Positions 13,989 to 20,188 of a stretch of 25,700 nucleotides of DNA are shown here, piece after piece. The notes under the pieces were generated by a model. The model was given only the letters and a program-made list of their open reading frames with translations. It made no database searches and was not told the origin of the DNA. The stretch comes from a virus. Position 1 is the first letter of the stretch. Every line of letters begins with the position of its first letter. The stretch covers positions 1 through 25,700 of the IMG/VR virus record IMGVR_UViG_3300025062_000075. The stretch is one strand, 5' to 3'. Position numbers and translations under genes: made by a program.

Positions 13989-14930
13989 ATGCCAACAGCA
14001 GTGTCACTTTTCTCAGGTTGCGGAGGCTCAGACGCTGGCATTATCAATGCTGGCTTTGATGTGCTGATGGCCAACGATGTGCTGGCTTATGCGCAGGCAG
14101 TATATGAGCACAACCACCCAGAGACTGATTACCGCCTTGGAAGCATAAGCAACATAGAACATTTTCCTGATGCCGAGTTACTGGTGGGCTGCTATCCATG
14201 TCAAGGGTTCAGCCAAGGCGGTGTGCGTGATGCTGGCAGACAAATTAATACCCTCTACCTTGAGTTTGCTCGTGCGTTAAGGCAGATCAAGCCCAAAGCT
14301 TTCATTGTTGAGAACGTATCTGGCATGGTGCGTAAGAATTACGCCCACCTACTACAAGACCAAATACGCGTCTTCACTGAAGCTGGTTACAACGTCTCCT
14401 TTCAAGTGCTTAATTCAGCTGATTTTGGCGTTGCCCAAGAGCGTAAGAGAATTTTTATTGTCGGTATTAGAGACGATTTTGGTATCGAGTACGCCTTTCC
14501 GCAGCCAACCCATGGTGTAAATGGCAGCCCTGCCAAAGCAACGATTTATGATGCCATTGGTGGTATGCCTGAATGGCCAGAGGGAGAGTTCTACGACCTA
14601 GATTTTCACTGGTATTATCTGTCCAGAAACCGTCGTAACGATTGGTCAGAACAATCGAAAACGATTGTGGCTAACCCAAGACACATGCCTCTTCATCCCA
14701 TGAGCCCACCACTGGAGAAGCTCGAGCATAATGTGTGGCGTTTCATAAACGATGGACCAGCGCGTCGTTTTAGCTATCGTGAGGCAGCTAAGTTGCAGGG
14801 GTTTGAGGACTTAGCTTTTCCAGAACACAAATCAGGCAGCATGAGCATGCGCTACAAAGTAGTAGGCAATGCAGTCCCCCCCCCTTTATTCGAATCGGTG
14901 GCACGGGCGCTGCCTGATATATGGAGCTAA
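13989..14930 (+). CDS. DNA (cytosine-5) methyltransferase
   Basis: The 313-residue protein has all main C5-methyltransferase motifs in order: I 'LFSGCGGSDAG' (about 7-17, AdoMet binding), IV 'GCYPCQGFSQGG' with catalytic C71, VI 'ENV' (108-110), VIII 'QERKRIFIVG' (150-159), IX 'RRFSYREAAKLQGF' (259-272) and X 'GNAVPPPL' (293-300). The variable target-recognition region (about 175-258) is short, so the enzyme probably recognises a short site. Its stop at 14930 abuts the stop of the reverse-strand gene at 14931 with no base between. GC content is lower than in the tail genes. As cargo it may protect phage DNA or act as the modification part of a restriction system with the two facing genes. Confidence 0.95.
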   Translation: MPTAVSLFSGCGGSDAGIINAGFDVLMANDVLAYAQAVYEHNHPETDYRLGSISNIEHFPDAELLVGCYPCQGFSQGGVRDAGRQINTLYLEFARALRQIKPKAFIVENVSGMVRKNYAHLLQDQIRVFTEAGYNVSFQVLNSADFGVAQERKRIFIVGIRDDFGIEYAFPQPTHGVNGSPAKATIYDAIGGMPEWPEGEFYDLDFHWYYLSRNRRNDWSEQSKTIVANPRHMPLHPMSPPLEKLEHNVWRFINDGPARRFSYREAAKLQGFEDLAFPEHKSGSMSMRYKVVGNAVPPPLFESVARALPDIWS

Positions 14931-15911
14931 TCATTCGAAATAAGAAACACTCATGCTACAAAGCTCCTGAGCGATCCTACCAGCTTCTGGAATCTCAATA
15001 TCATCAATTACATCAGACAGTAGTTTCAGAATTCTTTTGCGATCAATTAAAATAACGTCACCGATCCTTACACCTCTATTCCACTTACCGTTAATATTCC
15101 TCATATCATGCGGCATAAAATAAAAATTAGCCGCAGGGTGCTGAGGTGTAATCATACTATTCATCGAAGCAGGACTTGCTTCTAGCTGTTTTTTTTCCCA
15201 GTCTTTGGGAGAACAACCACATTGAGCAAATATAACAGGGATGTGGCCTAAAGCATCACCAAGAGGCATAAAAGCTACTACATCCAAACCACCGTCACCT
15301 GTATCTTGTGGATCAAAGTCAGACAGTGGAGCTACATACCGAGGATAAATATCCTTAGCTAGCGAATGCATTTTATTGCCGAGGGTTCCAACATAACCTA
15401 AGCCTGTTTGCTGATGAGCACCAAAAGGTTTAACTTCCCAGCCAGGCAATATTTTTTTTAAAGCAAAGTAGCCGAGCTCTTCAAAAGCGCCTGTCACATT
15501 ACTTATTTTTGTTTTTGAGCAGTACTTTAAAGCAGAACATACCAACAAAAAAAGATACATTTGATGGCTTTTATTACCTTCTTCTAGATCAAGTTCTAAA
15601 AAATCATCTTCAAAAGAGAAGGGCCAAAAATCAGGTATTTGTTTTTTCCTGATCTTTAAAACCTTACTTATATCAGCCCATTTAATATTAATTTTGTCGT
15701 CAAAATTTAAATCCCCACTTCCATAGCCGACATCCAAGTCCACTCTGACATCCTCAAACTCTCCAGACAAATCATCATGTTGACCTATACTATATGATTT
15801 ATCTTGACTAATAACACACAACAACTCCACATAATCGGCCCACAAATATGTATGAGTCTGGCTGGGCACTTCAGTATAGCCCACTATCAATTCACCTAAA
15901 GCATTAGTCAT
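14931..15911 (-). CDS. Putative restriction-endonuclease-like protein
   Basis: The 326-residue protein has no firm family name from me. Its C-terminal half has a nuclease-like arrangement: a helix with E144/E145 ('GAFEELGYFALKKILPGW'), then 'DTGDGGLDVVAF' with D210, then 'IPVIFAQCGCS' with Q230. This spacing is that of PD-(D/E)xK enzymes of the Mrr-like type (E...D...QxK), except that the usual Lys after Gln is replaced (QCG); K236 or K240 nearby might compensate. The N-terminal 110 residues are acidic and unrecognised. It is the second gene of a minus-strand operon: AAGGAG overlaps the stop of the ParB-like gene and the gap is 12 bases. AT-rich, so probably acquired. Restriction function is inference from motif and context. 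Confidence 0.55.
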   Translation of the reverse strand: MTNALGELIVGYTEVPSQTHTYLWADYVELLCVISQDKSYSIGQHDDLSGEFEDVRVDLDVGYGSGDLNFDDKINIKWADISKVLKIRKKQIPDFWPFSFEDDFLELDLEEGNKSHQMYLFLLVCSALKYCSKTKISNVTGAFEELGYFALKKILPGWEVKPFGAHQQTGLGYVGTLGNKMHSLAKDIYPRYVAPLSDFDPQDTGDGGLDVVAFMPLGDALGHIPVIFAQCGCSPKDWEKKQLEASPASMNSMITPQHPAANFYFMPHDMRNINGKWNRGVRIGDVILIDRKRILKLLSDVIDDIEIPEAGRIAQELCSMSVSYFE

Positions 15912-15923
15912 ATAGATAGCTCC

Positions 15924-17021
15924 TTAATAACCTTTATTTCTTCGTGAAACAGTAAAGGCTAGAGCAGCTGTTTTTTCATCTATTGAACTTATTAGAAAGC
16001 TATGATCTTTATCTAAATCATCAACATTAGAAATAATATCAAAAGCTTGATCAATACTTTTCAACGCAGTTTCCAGCAAGTCTTTAAGCACTTGCGAAGG
16101 ACCTTCTGTATGCATAAATGCAAAATCAATATCTTTTTCTTTATTTAATATTTCTATCGCATCTCCTCCTTTTACGGTTATAGCTGCAAGCTTTCTTAAA
16201 TTCCGCGATTCACCCAGAATAGTTTCACCTAGTTGATCTTGAACAAACATCCAAGACATTAAATTCTTCAGGCTATCTTTATTTAACCCTTCAGCCTCAA
16301 CATCAAGCCTACTCTTCAAACCTAAATAATCAGTAATTCCTTTATAGGAAATAGAAGTAGTCAAAACGCCAAAATCTATATCATCGCTTTTAAGACCAGC
16401 AAGACCAAAATAATCTTCATCTTGAGCCACACTCAAAATCCTAAGACTTGTCAATATCTGAGCAACATAGTCAGATCTACTACCTATTTCTTTAGCTATT
16501 AATCTACACTGCTCATGAATTGATAAATCATTGTAAAAAGTATCTCTTAGCTCTTTAACGTACATAGCTTTTGAAAGAGGGTCCCACCGCTTTGCACCAG
16601 TTATGTGCCTATAGCCTAAATACCTTAATATGTCTTTTCTTTCTTTGAAAATAAGACAAGGCACTTTACTAGGCTTATGCTTCGCATCTCTTATAACTTC
16701 GTCAATTGAAGCTTTATTTTTCTTTGCAACAATATCTCCATTTAGAAGTTTAAGGGCAGATAGCCTTCTGTTACCTTCTACAACAATGTAATTACCCTCA
16801 GAATCAGGAGTAACTAAAAGTTGCTCACCATCAAAGTATCCCTGTTCGGAAATAGACCCCATTAATTCTAAAATATTTTCACGACGAATCATGCGATCAA
16901 CGATTTCTTCTTCAGGCTGCTCATGATCGCCGAAGTATCTAGCAAACCGTGGATTTTTTGGATCAAATTTTAACAGGTCTAGAGAAATTGTGTCTCTTTT
17001 ACCTTTAGGTGTGGTTGCCAT
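15924..17021 (-). CDS. ParB/Srx-fold protein with HTH-like segment
   Basis: About 365 residues from the ATG at 17021, which has AGGA eight bases upstream; an ATG three codons earlier (17030) is possible but lacks spacing. Counting from 17030, an N-terminal ParB-like fold is shown by 'LLKFDPKNPRFARYF' (19-33), 'SISEQGYFDGEQLLV' (59-73) and the phosphate-binding motif 'VVEGNRRLSALKLL' (83-96). A helical segment 'LSIHEQCRLIAKEIGSRSDY' followed by VAQILTSLRIL (about 169-200) resembles the ParB/KorB DNA-binding HTH. The C-terminal 150 residues are helical and unrecognised. There is no partner ParA, so chromosome partition is unlikely. ParB-fold proteins also act as nucleases or CTP/ATP switches in defence and modification systems. 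Operon with the nuclease-like gene; strongly AT-rich. Confidence 0.75.
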   Translation of the reverse strand: MATTPKGKRDTISLDLLKFDPKNPRFARYFGDHEQPEEEIVDRMIRRENILELMGSISEQGYFDGEQLLVTPDSEGNYIVVEGNRRLSALKLLNGDIVAKKNKASIDEVIRDAKHKPSKVPCLIFKERKDILRYLGYRHITGAKRWDPLSKAMYVKELRDTFYNDLSIHEQCRLIAKEIGSRSDYVAQILTSLRILSVAQDEDYFGLAGLKSDDIDFGVLTTSISYKGITDYLGLKSRLDVEAEGLNKDSLKNLMSWMFVQDQLGETILGESRNLRKLAAITVKGGDAIEILNKEKDIDFAFMHTEGPSQVLKDLLETALKSIDQAFDIISNVDDLDKDHSFLISSIDEKTAALAFTVSRRNKGY

Positions 17022-17081
17022 ATTATTCATCCTGTCAAAATACTTTCATAAAATAGGAATAAAGAAATACTATTAATCTAA

Positions 17082-17184
17082 TCAAACCACCCGCCCAATC
17101 CGAATCTCACACCGCCCCAGAATCTCCACATCATGCATATCCTACGGCTTGATCATTTCCGGCTGGCAATGGTCGTTGTCGCTA
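17082..17184 (-). pseudogene. Fragment of a second S24 phage repressor (3' end only)
   Basis: This 103-base stretch matches the 3' end of the intact repressor gene (17640-17742) with about seven differences. Read on the minus strand it encodes the last 33 residues and a stop (TGA instead of TAA). Most differences are silent third-position changes (Val, Ile, Leu, Glu codons), but one turns a Gln codon into TAG and one changes Tyr to Cys. The silent pattern means that the copy diverged as part of a working repressor, then was cut off and decayed. It lies between the secreted-protein gene and the ParB-like operon. Confidence 0.85.
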
Positions 17185-17195
17185 GCCCGAAAGAA

Positions 17196-17573
17196 TCAAT
17201 TCAAATATTGCTCAGCAGTATCAACTAAAGCTTCAGCAGCTTCACAGCTGGAAACAGCATCAGGCACACAGGATAAGCAGCGGTGTAAATCAATAGCGGC
17301 CATATCCAAGTTTGATTTAGAAACACTGAAAGGTAGCGAAGCAATCCGTGAGCGTAGCTCTTCAGCTCTGGGTTGATGCTCCTGCATCATATCCATGCAT
17401 TGAGCTACATCGCTGTTACTGGAAGAAGAACTGTATTCCGACATATCAAAACCAATAGAAACAAGCCCTCGGGCTTCATTCATAAGCTCTTCGGGCGTTT
17501 CTTCCGCCAAGGCGGTTAGCGAAAACACACTGGCAAAGACGGCTACCATTGCAATAATGCTAATTTTTTTCAT
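17196..17573 (-). CDS. Small exported protein of unknown function
   Basis: The 125-residue product starts at the ATG at 17573, preceded by AGGGAGGTGGGGA; the frame extends 12 codons further upstream without a better site. It has a clear Sec signal peptide (MKKISIIAMVAVFASVFSLT then ALA-EE, cleavage about residue 23). The mature part is acidic, with a Ser run (SSSSS) and five cysteines, including a C-L-S-C pair and one Cys shortly after a 'VSS', suggesting a disulfide-linked helical protein in the periplasm. I do not recognise the family. It lies directly downstream of the repressor on the same strand, so it is likely expressed in the lysogen, a typical lysogenic-conversion position, and is bounded on both sides by copies of the repressor 3' end. 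Confidence 0.75.
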   Translation of the reverse strand: MKKISIIAMVAVFASVFSLTALAEETPEELMNEARGLVSIGFDMSEYSSSSSNSDVAQCMDMMQEHQPRAEELRSRIASLPFSVSKSNLDMAAIDLHRCLSCVPDAVSSCEAAEALVDTAEQYLN

Positions 17574-17639
17574 TCCCCACCTCCCTGTTTTATTTCTCAG
17601 CGATCTCAAAACCGCCTTTATGTATTAATGGTTTTACAG

Positions 17640-17742
17640 TTAAACAACCCGCCCAATCCGTATCTCACACCGCCCTAGAATCTCCACATCATGCATATCC
17701 TGCGGCTTGATCATCTCCGGCTGGTAATGGTCGTTGTCGCTA
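17640..17742 (-). repeat. 3' end of the repressor gene, partner of the fragment at 17082-17184
   Basis: This is the intact copy of the direct repeat. The two copies are in the same orientation, 558 bases apart, and enclose the exported-protein gene. Confidence 0.85.
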
Positions 17743-18305
17743 ATCAAATACAGCGCGCCCCCTGCTAGGCGCTGCACCCGTTTGATTCGGCGCTCACCGC
17801 TGACCAGCAGCAAAAACACACCTTCCTGTTTCGGGTCGCGGTTACTGCGATCCACCAACACCCAGTCGCCATCGTCTAGGGTGCCGAGCATTGAATCACC
17901 GCGCACTTTCACGCCAACCACCTGGTCAGGGTTTAGCCCCTGCTCGGTTAGTTCGGCAGTGGAAAAGTACAGCGTAGTTTTCACCGGCTCGCCTTCAAAG
18001 CTTCTCCCTGCCCCGGCGGCCGCTTCAATGTCGTACATCTTGACCGGCGAATGATCCGCCGAAGGTTCACCAAACGAAACCTTAAAGGCATCGACTGGTG
18101 CGGTATCTGATCTTTTCCCTTTGAGCACATAGAGAATATCAACGCCTCTATCAGAAACCGCAGATAAGTAAGCAGTATCGGGACGACTTGTACCTTTTTC
18201 GTACTTAATTTGTGTCGTTTTACCTACACCTCCGACCTCAGCCAAAGCCGTTTGGCTAAGCCCAAGTCGTTCTCGCTCTTCTTTCAGGCGCTCACCGATG
18301 ACCAT
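17640..18305 (-). CDS. cI: CI-type phage repressor with S24 (LexA-like) autocleavage domain
   Basis: The 221-residue repressor has an N-terminal HTH (about 4-60, 'RERLGLSQTALAEVGGVGKT') and a C-terminal S24 domain with the catalytic Ser in 'VRGDSMLGTLDDGDWVLVDR' (S138) and Lys in 'ERRIKRVQRL' (K175). The linker contains 'IEAAAGAGRSFEG', whose Ala-Gly near 98-99 is the likely RecA-stimulated cleavage point. It maintains lysogeny by binding the GGTTCAT/ATGAACC sites just upstream and should be inactivated during SOS. Classical P2 repressor C is small and not SOS-inducible, so this phage combines a P2-like tail and replication system with a lambda-like switch. It ends at the duplicated 3' segment. 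Confidence 0.93.
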   Translation of the reverse strand: MVIGERLKEERERLGLSQTALAEVGGVGKTTQIKYEKGTSRPDTAYLSAVSDRGVDILYVLKGKRSDTAPVDAFKVSFGEPSADHSPVKMYDIEAAAGAGRSFEGEPVKTTLYFSTAELTEQGLNPDQVVGVKVRGDSMLGTLDDGDWVLVDRSNRDPKQEGVFLLLVSGERRIKRVQRLAGGALYLISDNDHYQPEMIKPQDMHDVEILGRCEIRIGRVV

Positions 18306-18309
18306 TTAT

Positions 18310-18347
18310 ATGAACCATCCTTATTGACAGGTTCATTTTTATGAACC
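18310..18347. promoter_or_regulatory. Repressor operators and early promoter
   Basis: A perfect palindrome GGTTCAT-TTTT-ATGAACC (18330-18347) follows directly after a consensus -35 TTGACA (18324-18329), so it fills the promoter spacer; the -10 is weak (CATTCT at 18347-18352 with 17-base spacing). A further ATGAACC half-site (18310-18316) lies five bases before the repressor start codon. Repressor bound here would block the rightward early promoter and could autoregulate its own gene. Confidence 0.75.
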
Positions 18348-18397
18348 ATTCTATTCATGTCTTTTACTTCATAACACTTTGCAAGGGAGCCACTGCC

Positions 18398-18784
18398 ATG
18401 GCCAAACTTGTTGCTATACCACCGCTATCACCATCTCAAACTGCCTTGGCCAACCGCGTACTTGCGGAAGCCATTGGCGATCTGGCTAAGCACCGCGCCA
18501 ATCACGGCTCGCTCGAAGGCATTGCCGACGAGCTTGCATCAGCGCTGCACATCGGGCTGGGCTTGCTCAATAGGGCGGGATCATCCAAGGATGAGCCCTC
18601 GCATTCCACGCCCTGCCCTTGGGCCGAATTGCGCCGACGTCGCAAGGAACAGCTGGCACTTCTTGAACGTCAGGCCCTCAAGGCTCGGGGCGCTGTCTGT
18701 GTTCGATGCTGGGATCAGGGCGAAAACGGAGATCCCATTCATCCGCAGGCGATGAGTTGTGACTCGCGAGGAGAACAGCCGTGA
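18398..18784 (+). CDS. First gene of the early operon, unknown
   Basis: The product has 128 residues from the ATG at 18398, with AAGGGAG upstream. An in-frame ATG at 18341 lies within the operator palindrome and is rejected. The N-terminal 75 residues are helical and Ala/Leu-rich ('ANRVLAEAIGDLAKHRANHG'); the C-terminal part is basic ('ELRRRRKEQLALLERQALKA') and carries a few cysteines (C-V-R-C) that could bind a metal, then a Gly/Asp-rich tail. By position it could be a Cox- or Cro-like switch protein, but no HTH is evident. Its last 107 bases overlap the reverse-strand gene ending at 18678, so one of the two may be shorter or unused. Confidence 0.6.
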   Translation: MAKLVAIPPLSPSQTALANRVLAEAIGDLAKHRANHGSLEGIADELASALHIGLGLLNRAGSSKDEPSHSTPCPWAELRRRRKEQLALLERQALKARGAVCVRCWDQGENGDPIHPQAMSCDSRGEQP

Positions 18785-18992
18785 AGTCCATCAACGCTAG
18801 CTCCTCCATGGCCGCCTCAAGCTCAGCTTGGCCATACACGGTGAACACCCGATACACCTTCCGCGCGCCGTTTTCGATACCCAGGCGCTTGGGGGCACCG
18901 CCCTCATCGCGGGCCGCGTCTTCCAGCAGGGCTTCGGTCAGCGTGTGGTCAAAACGCGGCACTGCCACGCCCTCAAGGTAACGATGTTCCAT
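18678..18992 (-). CDS. Reverse-strand small protein within the early region, unknown
   Basis: The 104-residue frame starts at the ATG at 18992 with CGGAG upstream. Its composition is that of a folded protein ('ARKVYRVFTVYGQAELEAAM' then EELALMDFTAVLL), while the overlapping plus-strand frames in 18785-18981 are low-complexity Ser/Arg-rich and look like shadows. No family is recognised. It is transcribed against the early operon, so it would be read together with the lysogenic (repressor-direction) transcription or from its own promoter. Antisense overlap with the preceding gene is 107 bases. Confidence 0.5.
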   Translation of the reverse strand: MEHRYLEGVAVPRFDHTLTEALLEDAARDEGGAPKRLGIENGARKVYRVFTVYGQAELEAAMEELALMDFTAVLLASHNSSPADEWDLRFRPDPSIEHRQRPEP

Positions 18993-19017
18993 AACTACTC
19001 CGATCCAAACTGAATAA

Positions 19018-19039
19018 AAGGAAGCCACTGCCATGGCCA
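19018..19039 (+). repeat. Repeated translation-start module of the early operon
   Basis: The 22-base start context AAGGAAGCCACTGCCATGGC+CA at 19018-19039 repeats the one at 18383-18404 with a single change. A 14-base element GTCTTTTACTTCAT at 18359-18372 occurs again at 19114-19127 before the next AAGGAAGCC...CCATGGCCA start (19144). The three starts thus look like descendants of one duplicated leader-plus-start segment. Confidence 0.7.
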
Positions 19040-19098
19040 CACCTGCTACTCACAAAGCCAGTACCACCTAGGTCAACAGCGGCAAGCTGCTGCACTAA
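19033..19098 (+). pseudogene. Very short or broken reading frame behind the repeated start context
   Basis: The ATG at 19033 has an excellent start context but reads only 12 codons (MATPATHKASTT) to a TAG at 19069; after that stop the same frame continues for eight codons (VNSGKLLH) to TAA at 19096-19098. It may be a leader peptide or a decayed small gene. No homolog is known to me. Confidence 0.3.
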
Positions 19099-19143
19099 CT
19101 CGACCCTTTAAAAGTCTTTTACTTCATTAAGGAAGCCTAACCC

Positions 19144-19350
19144 ATGGCCACCGCTAACACCATTACCCCAAAGCCGATTTATGCCCCCAAAGGTTGCGAT
19201 CAGGCCGTGATGACCTACCTCACGGAAACCGAGTGCGCGGACCTCGAGCGGATCCAGCAATTGGAAGTGCGATCAAAATCGGCCACCGCTCGCATGCTCA
19301 TGCTGCGCGGCATCGCCCAATACGACCAAGAAACCCTCATCGCCGATTAA
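19144..19350 (+). CDS. Small phage early protein, unknown
   Basis: The 68-residue product has an AAGGAAGCC site upstream. The N-terminus is polar; from residue 20 on it looks helical ('AVMTYLTETECADLERIQQL' and 'SKSATARMLMLRGIAQYD'), resembling the helix-turn-helix part of ribbon-helix-helix (CopG/Arc-like) proteins, with a 'SKSATARMLMLRG' helix as in such regulators. It is followed by a gene with a similar helix, so both might be a pair of small regulators. Function not assigned. Confidence 0.6.
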   Translation: MATANTITPKPIYAPKGCDQAVMTYLTETECADLERIQQLEVRSKSATARMLMLRGIAQYDQETLIAD

Positions 19351-19385
19351 CCCGTTGTTCGTGCTTCTGCATAAGGAACGCCGTC

Positions 19386-19589
19386 ATGCATCAAGACACC
19401 CGTCGCATCCGTCAACGCTATGCCGCCATCAATTTGGACGACTACGAAGCCAAGTTGATTGACGCCCTGGTCGACTACACCGGCATGTCGAAAGCCACCT
19501 TGCTGCGCCAATTGGTGCTGAAAGAAGCGCTCGAAACACTCGGCGTTAGCGACATCGTGAATACCAGTATGGGCCAGCGTGCGTCGTAA
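19386..19589 (+). CDS. Small putative ribbon-helix-helix protein
   Basis: The 67-residue product starts at the ATG at 19386 with AAGGAA upstream; the frame is open further upstream to 19194 but that part is a shadow of the preceding gene. The segment 'AAINLDDYEAKLIDALVDYT' followed by GMSKATLLRQLVLKEALETL has the strand-helix-helix pattern of Arc/MetJ/CopG DNA-binding proteins ('GxSKAxLLRxLxLxxAL'). It probably binds DNA as a dimer and regulates early genes. Similar small RHH proteins are common in early operons of P2-like phages. Confidence 0.65.
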   Translation: MHQDTRRIRQRYAAINLDDYEAKLIDALVDYTGMSKATLLRQLVLKEALETLGVSDIVNTSMGQRAS

Positions 19590-19626
19590 AAGCAGGCACA
19601 AAAAAGGCCTAAAAGGAGCACTCAAA

Positions 19627-19815
19627 ATGCCCCAGAACCACCTAGCGCTGGATGACGAACTAGAACGCCAGCTGGAGGCGGTGCGGCAACAGCAAGGCTT
19701 AGAAACGATAGACCAAGCCGCCGAATGGCTCGCCCGCCGCCGACTACGAAAGGGCACGGCCAGCCTCACCGGAAGAGGCCGCGCCCTCTACGAAATAAGG
19801 GGGCCGAGTGACTGA
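19627..19815 (+). CDS. Small helical early protein, unknown
   Basis: The product has 62 residues from the ATG at 19627, preceded by AAAGGAGCACTCAAA. The frame continues upstream to 19579 but that adds only a Lys/Arg-rich stretch and overlaps the preceding gene. The product is helical ('DELERQLEAVRQQQGLETID' then QAAEWLARRRLRKG), possibly another RHH-like or coiled-coil DNA-binding protein. Its stop overlaps the GTG start of the Ogr-like gene by eight bases, so the two are translated together. Confidence 0.6.
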   Translation: MPQNHLALDDELERQLEAVRQQQGLETIDQAAEWLARRRLRKGTASLTGRGRALYEIRGPSD

Positions 19816-20188
19816 AAAAACCGATGTGAAACAAGGCTCCGTCGAAGGGGAATACCTCGAAGGAGAAGCAACAGAAAGCGTAGAAAACCAGGACAGTCGA
19901 CTTCGATTCGACTGCCCTCACTGCGGATCACATATGTGGGTGCGAACTTCGAAGACGCATCTACCTATTTTCCGAGTGCTCTACCTGCACTGTAGCAACG
20001 TGTTCGGTTGTGGGTTCCGTACCACAGCAGATCTTTCGTTGAAGCATGTACTGGCACCCAGTTTCCGGCCAAATCCAAAGGTGAATCTTCCGTACTCACC
20101 TTGGTTCAAGCGGCACGCACGCTTGGAGGCACAAGGCCAGATGCGTTTGGGTATAGAAGATCAAACCAAAAAGGAAGCGAGAAAATGA
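19808..20188 (+). CDS. ogr: Ogr/Delta-type zinc-finger activator of late genes
   Basis: The 126-residue product starts at GTG 19808 with AAGGGGG upstream. After a 30-residue acidic extension it has the Ogr/Delta zinc finger: C36-P-H-C39, 'MWVRTSKTHLPIFRVLYLHC' (C62), then S-N-V-F-G-C68, followed by 'FRTTADLSLKHVLAPSFRPN'. P2 Ogr (72 residues) activates the late promoters for head, lysis and tail operons. The last two cysteines are separated by five residues instead of the four I know from P2 Ogr. In P2 the gene follows D; here it is in the early operon between regulators and A, so late activation would be directly tied to early transcription. ATGA overlap with the next gene. Confidence 0.8.
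   Translation: MTEKTDVKQGSVEGEYLEGEATESVENQDSRLRFDCPHCGSHMWVRTSKTHLPIFRVLYLHCSNVFGCGFRTTADLSLKHVLAPSFRPNPKVNLPYSPWFKRHARLEAQGQMRLGIEDQTKKEARK

Noticed and set aside
17031-17046. TTGACA on the minus strand just before the ParB-like gene as a promoter
   Set aside because: It lies immediately before the start codon, so a -10 and transcription start would fall inside the gene.
18781-18981. Plus-strand frame of 66 residues
   Set aside because: Ser/Arg/Ala-rich composition and complete overlap with the better-composed reverse-strand frame; regarded as a shadow.
20008-20184. Upstream extension of the gene at 20185
   Set aside because: It lies within the Ogr-like gene in another frame and has no start signal; the ATGA at 20185 is the natural start.
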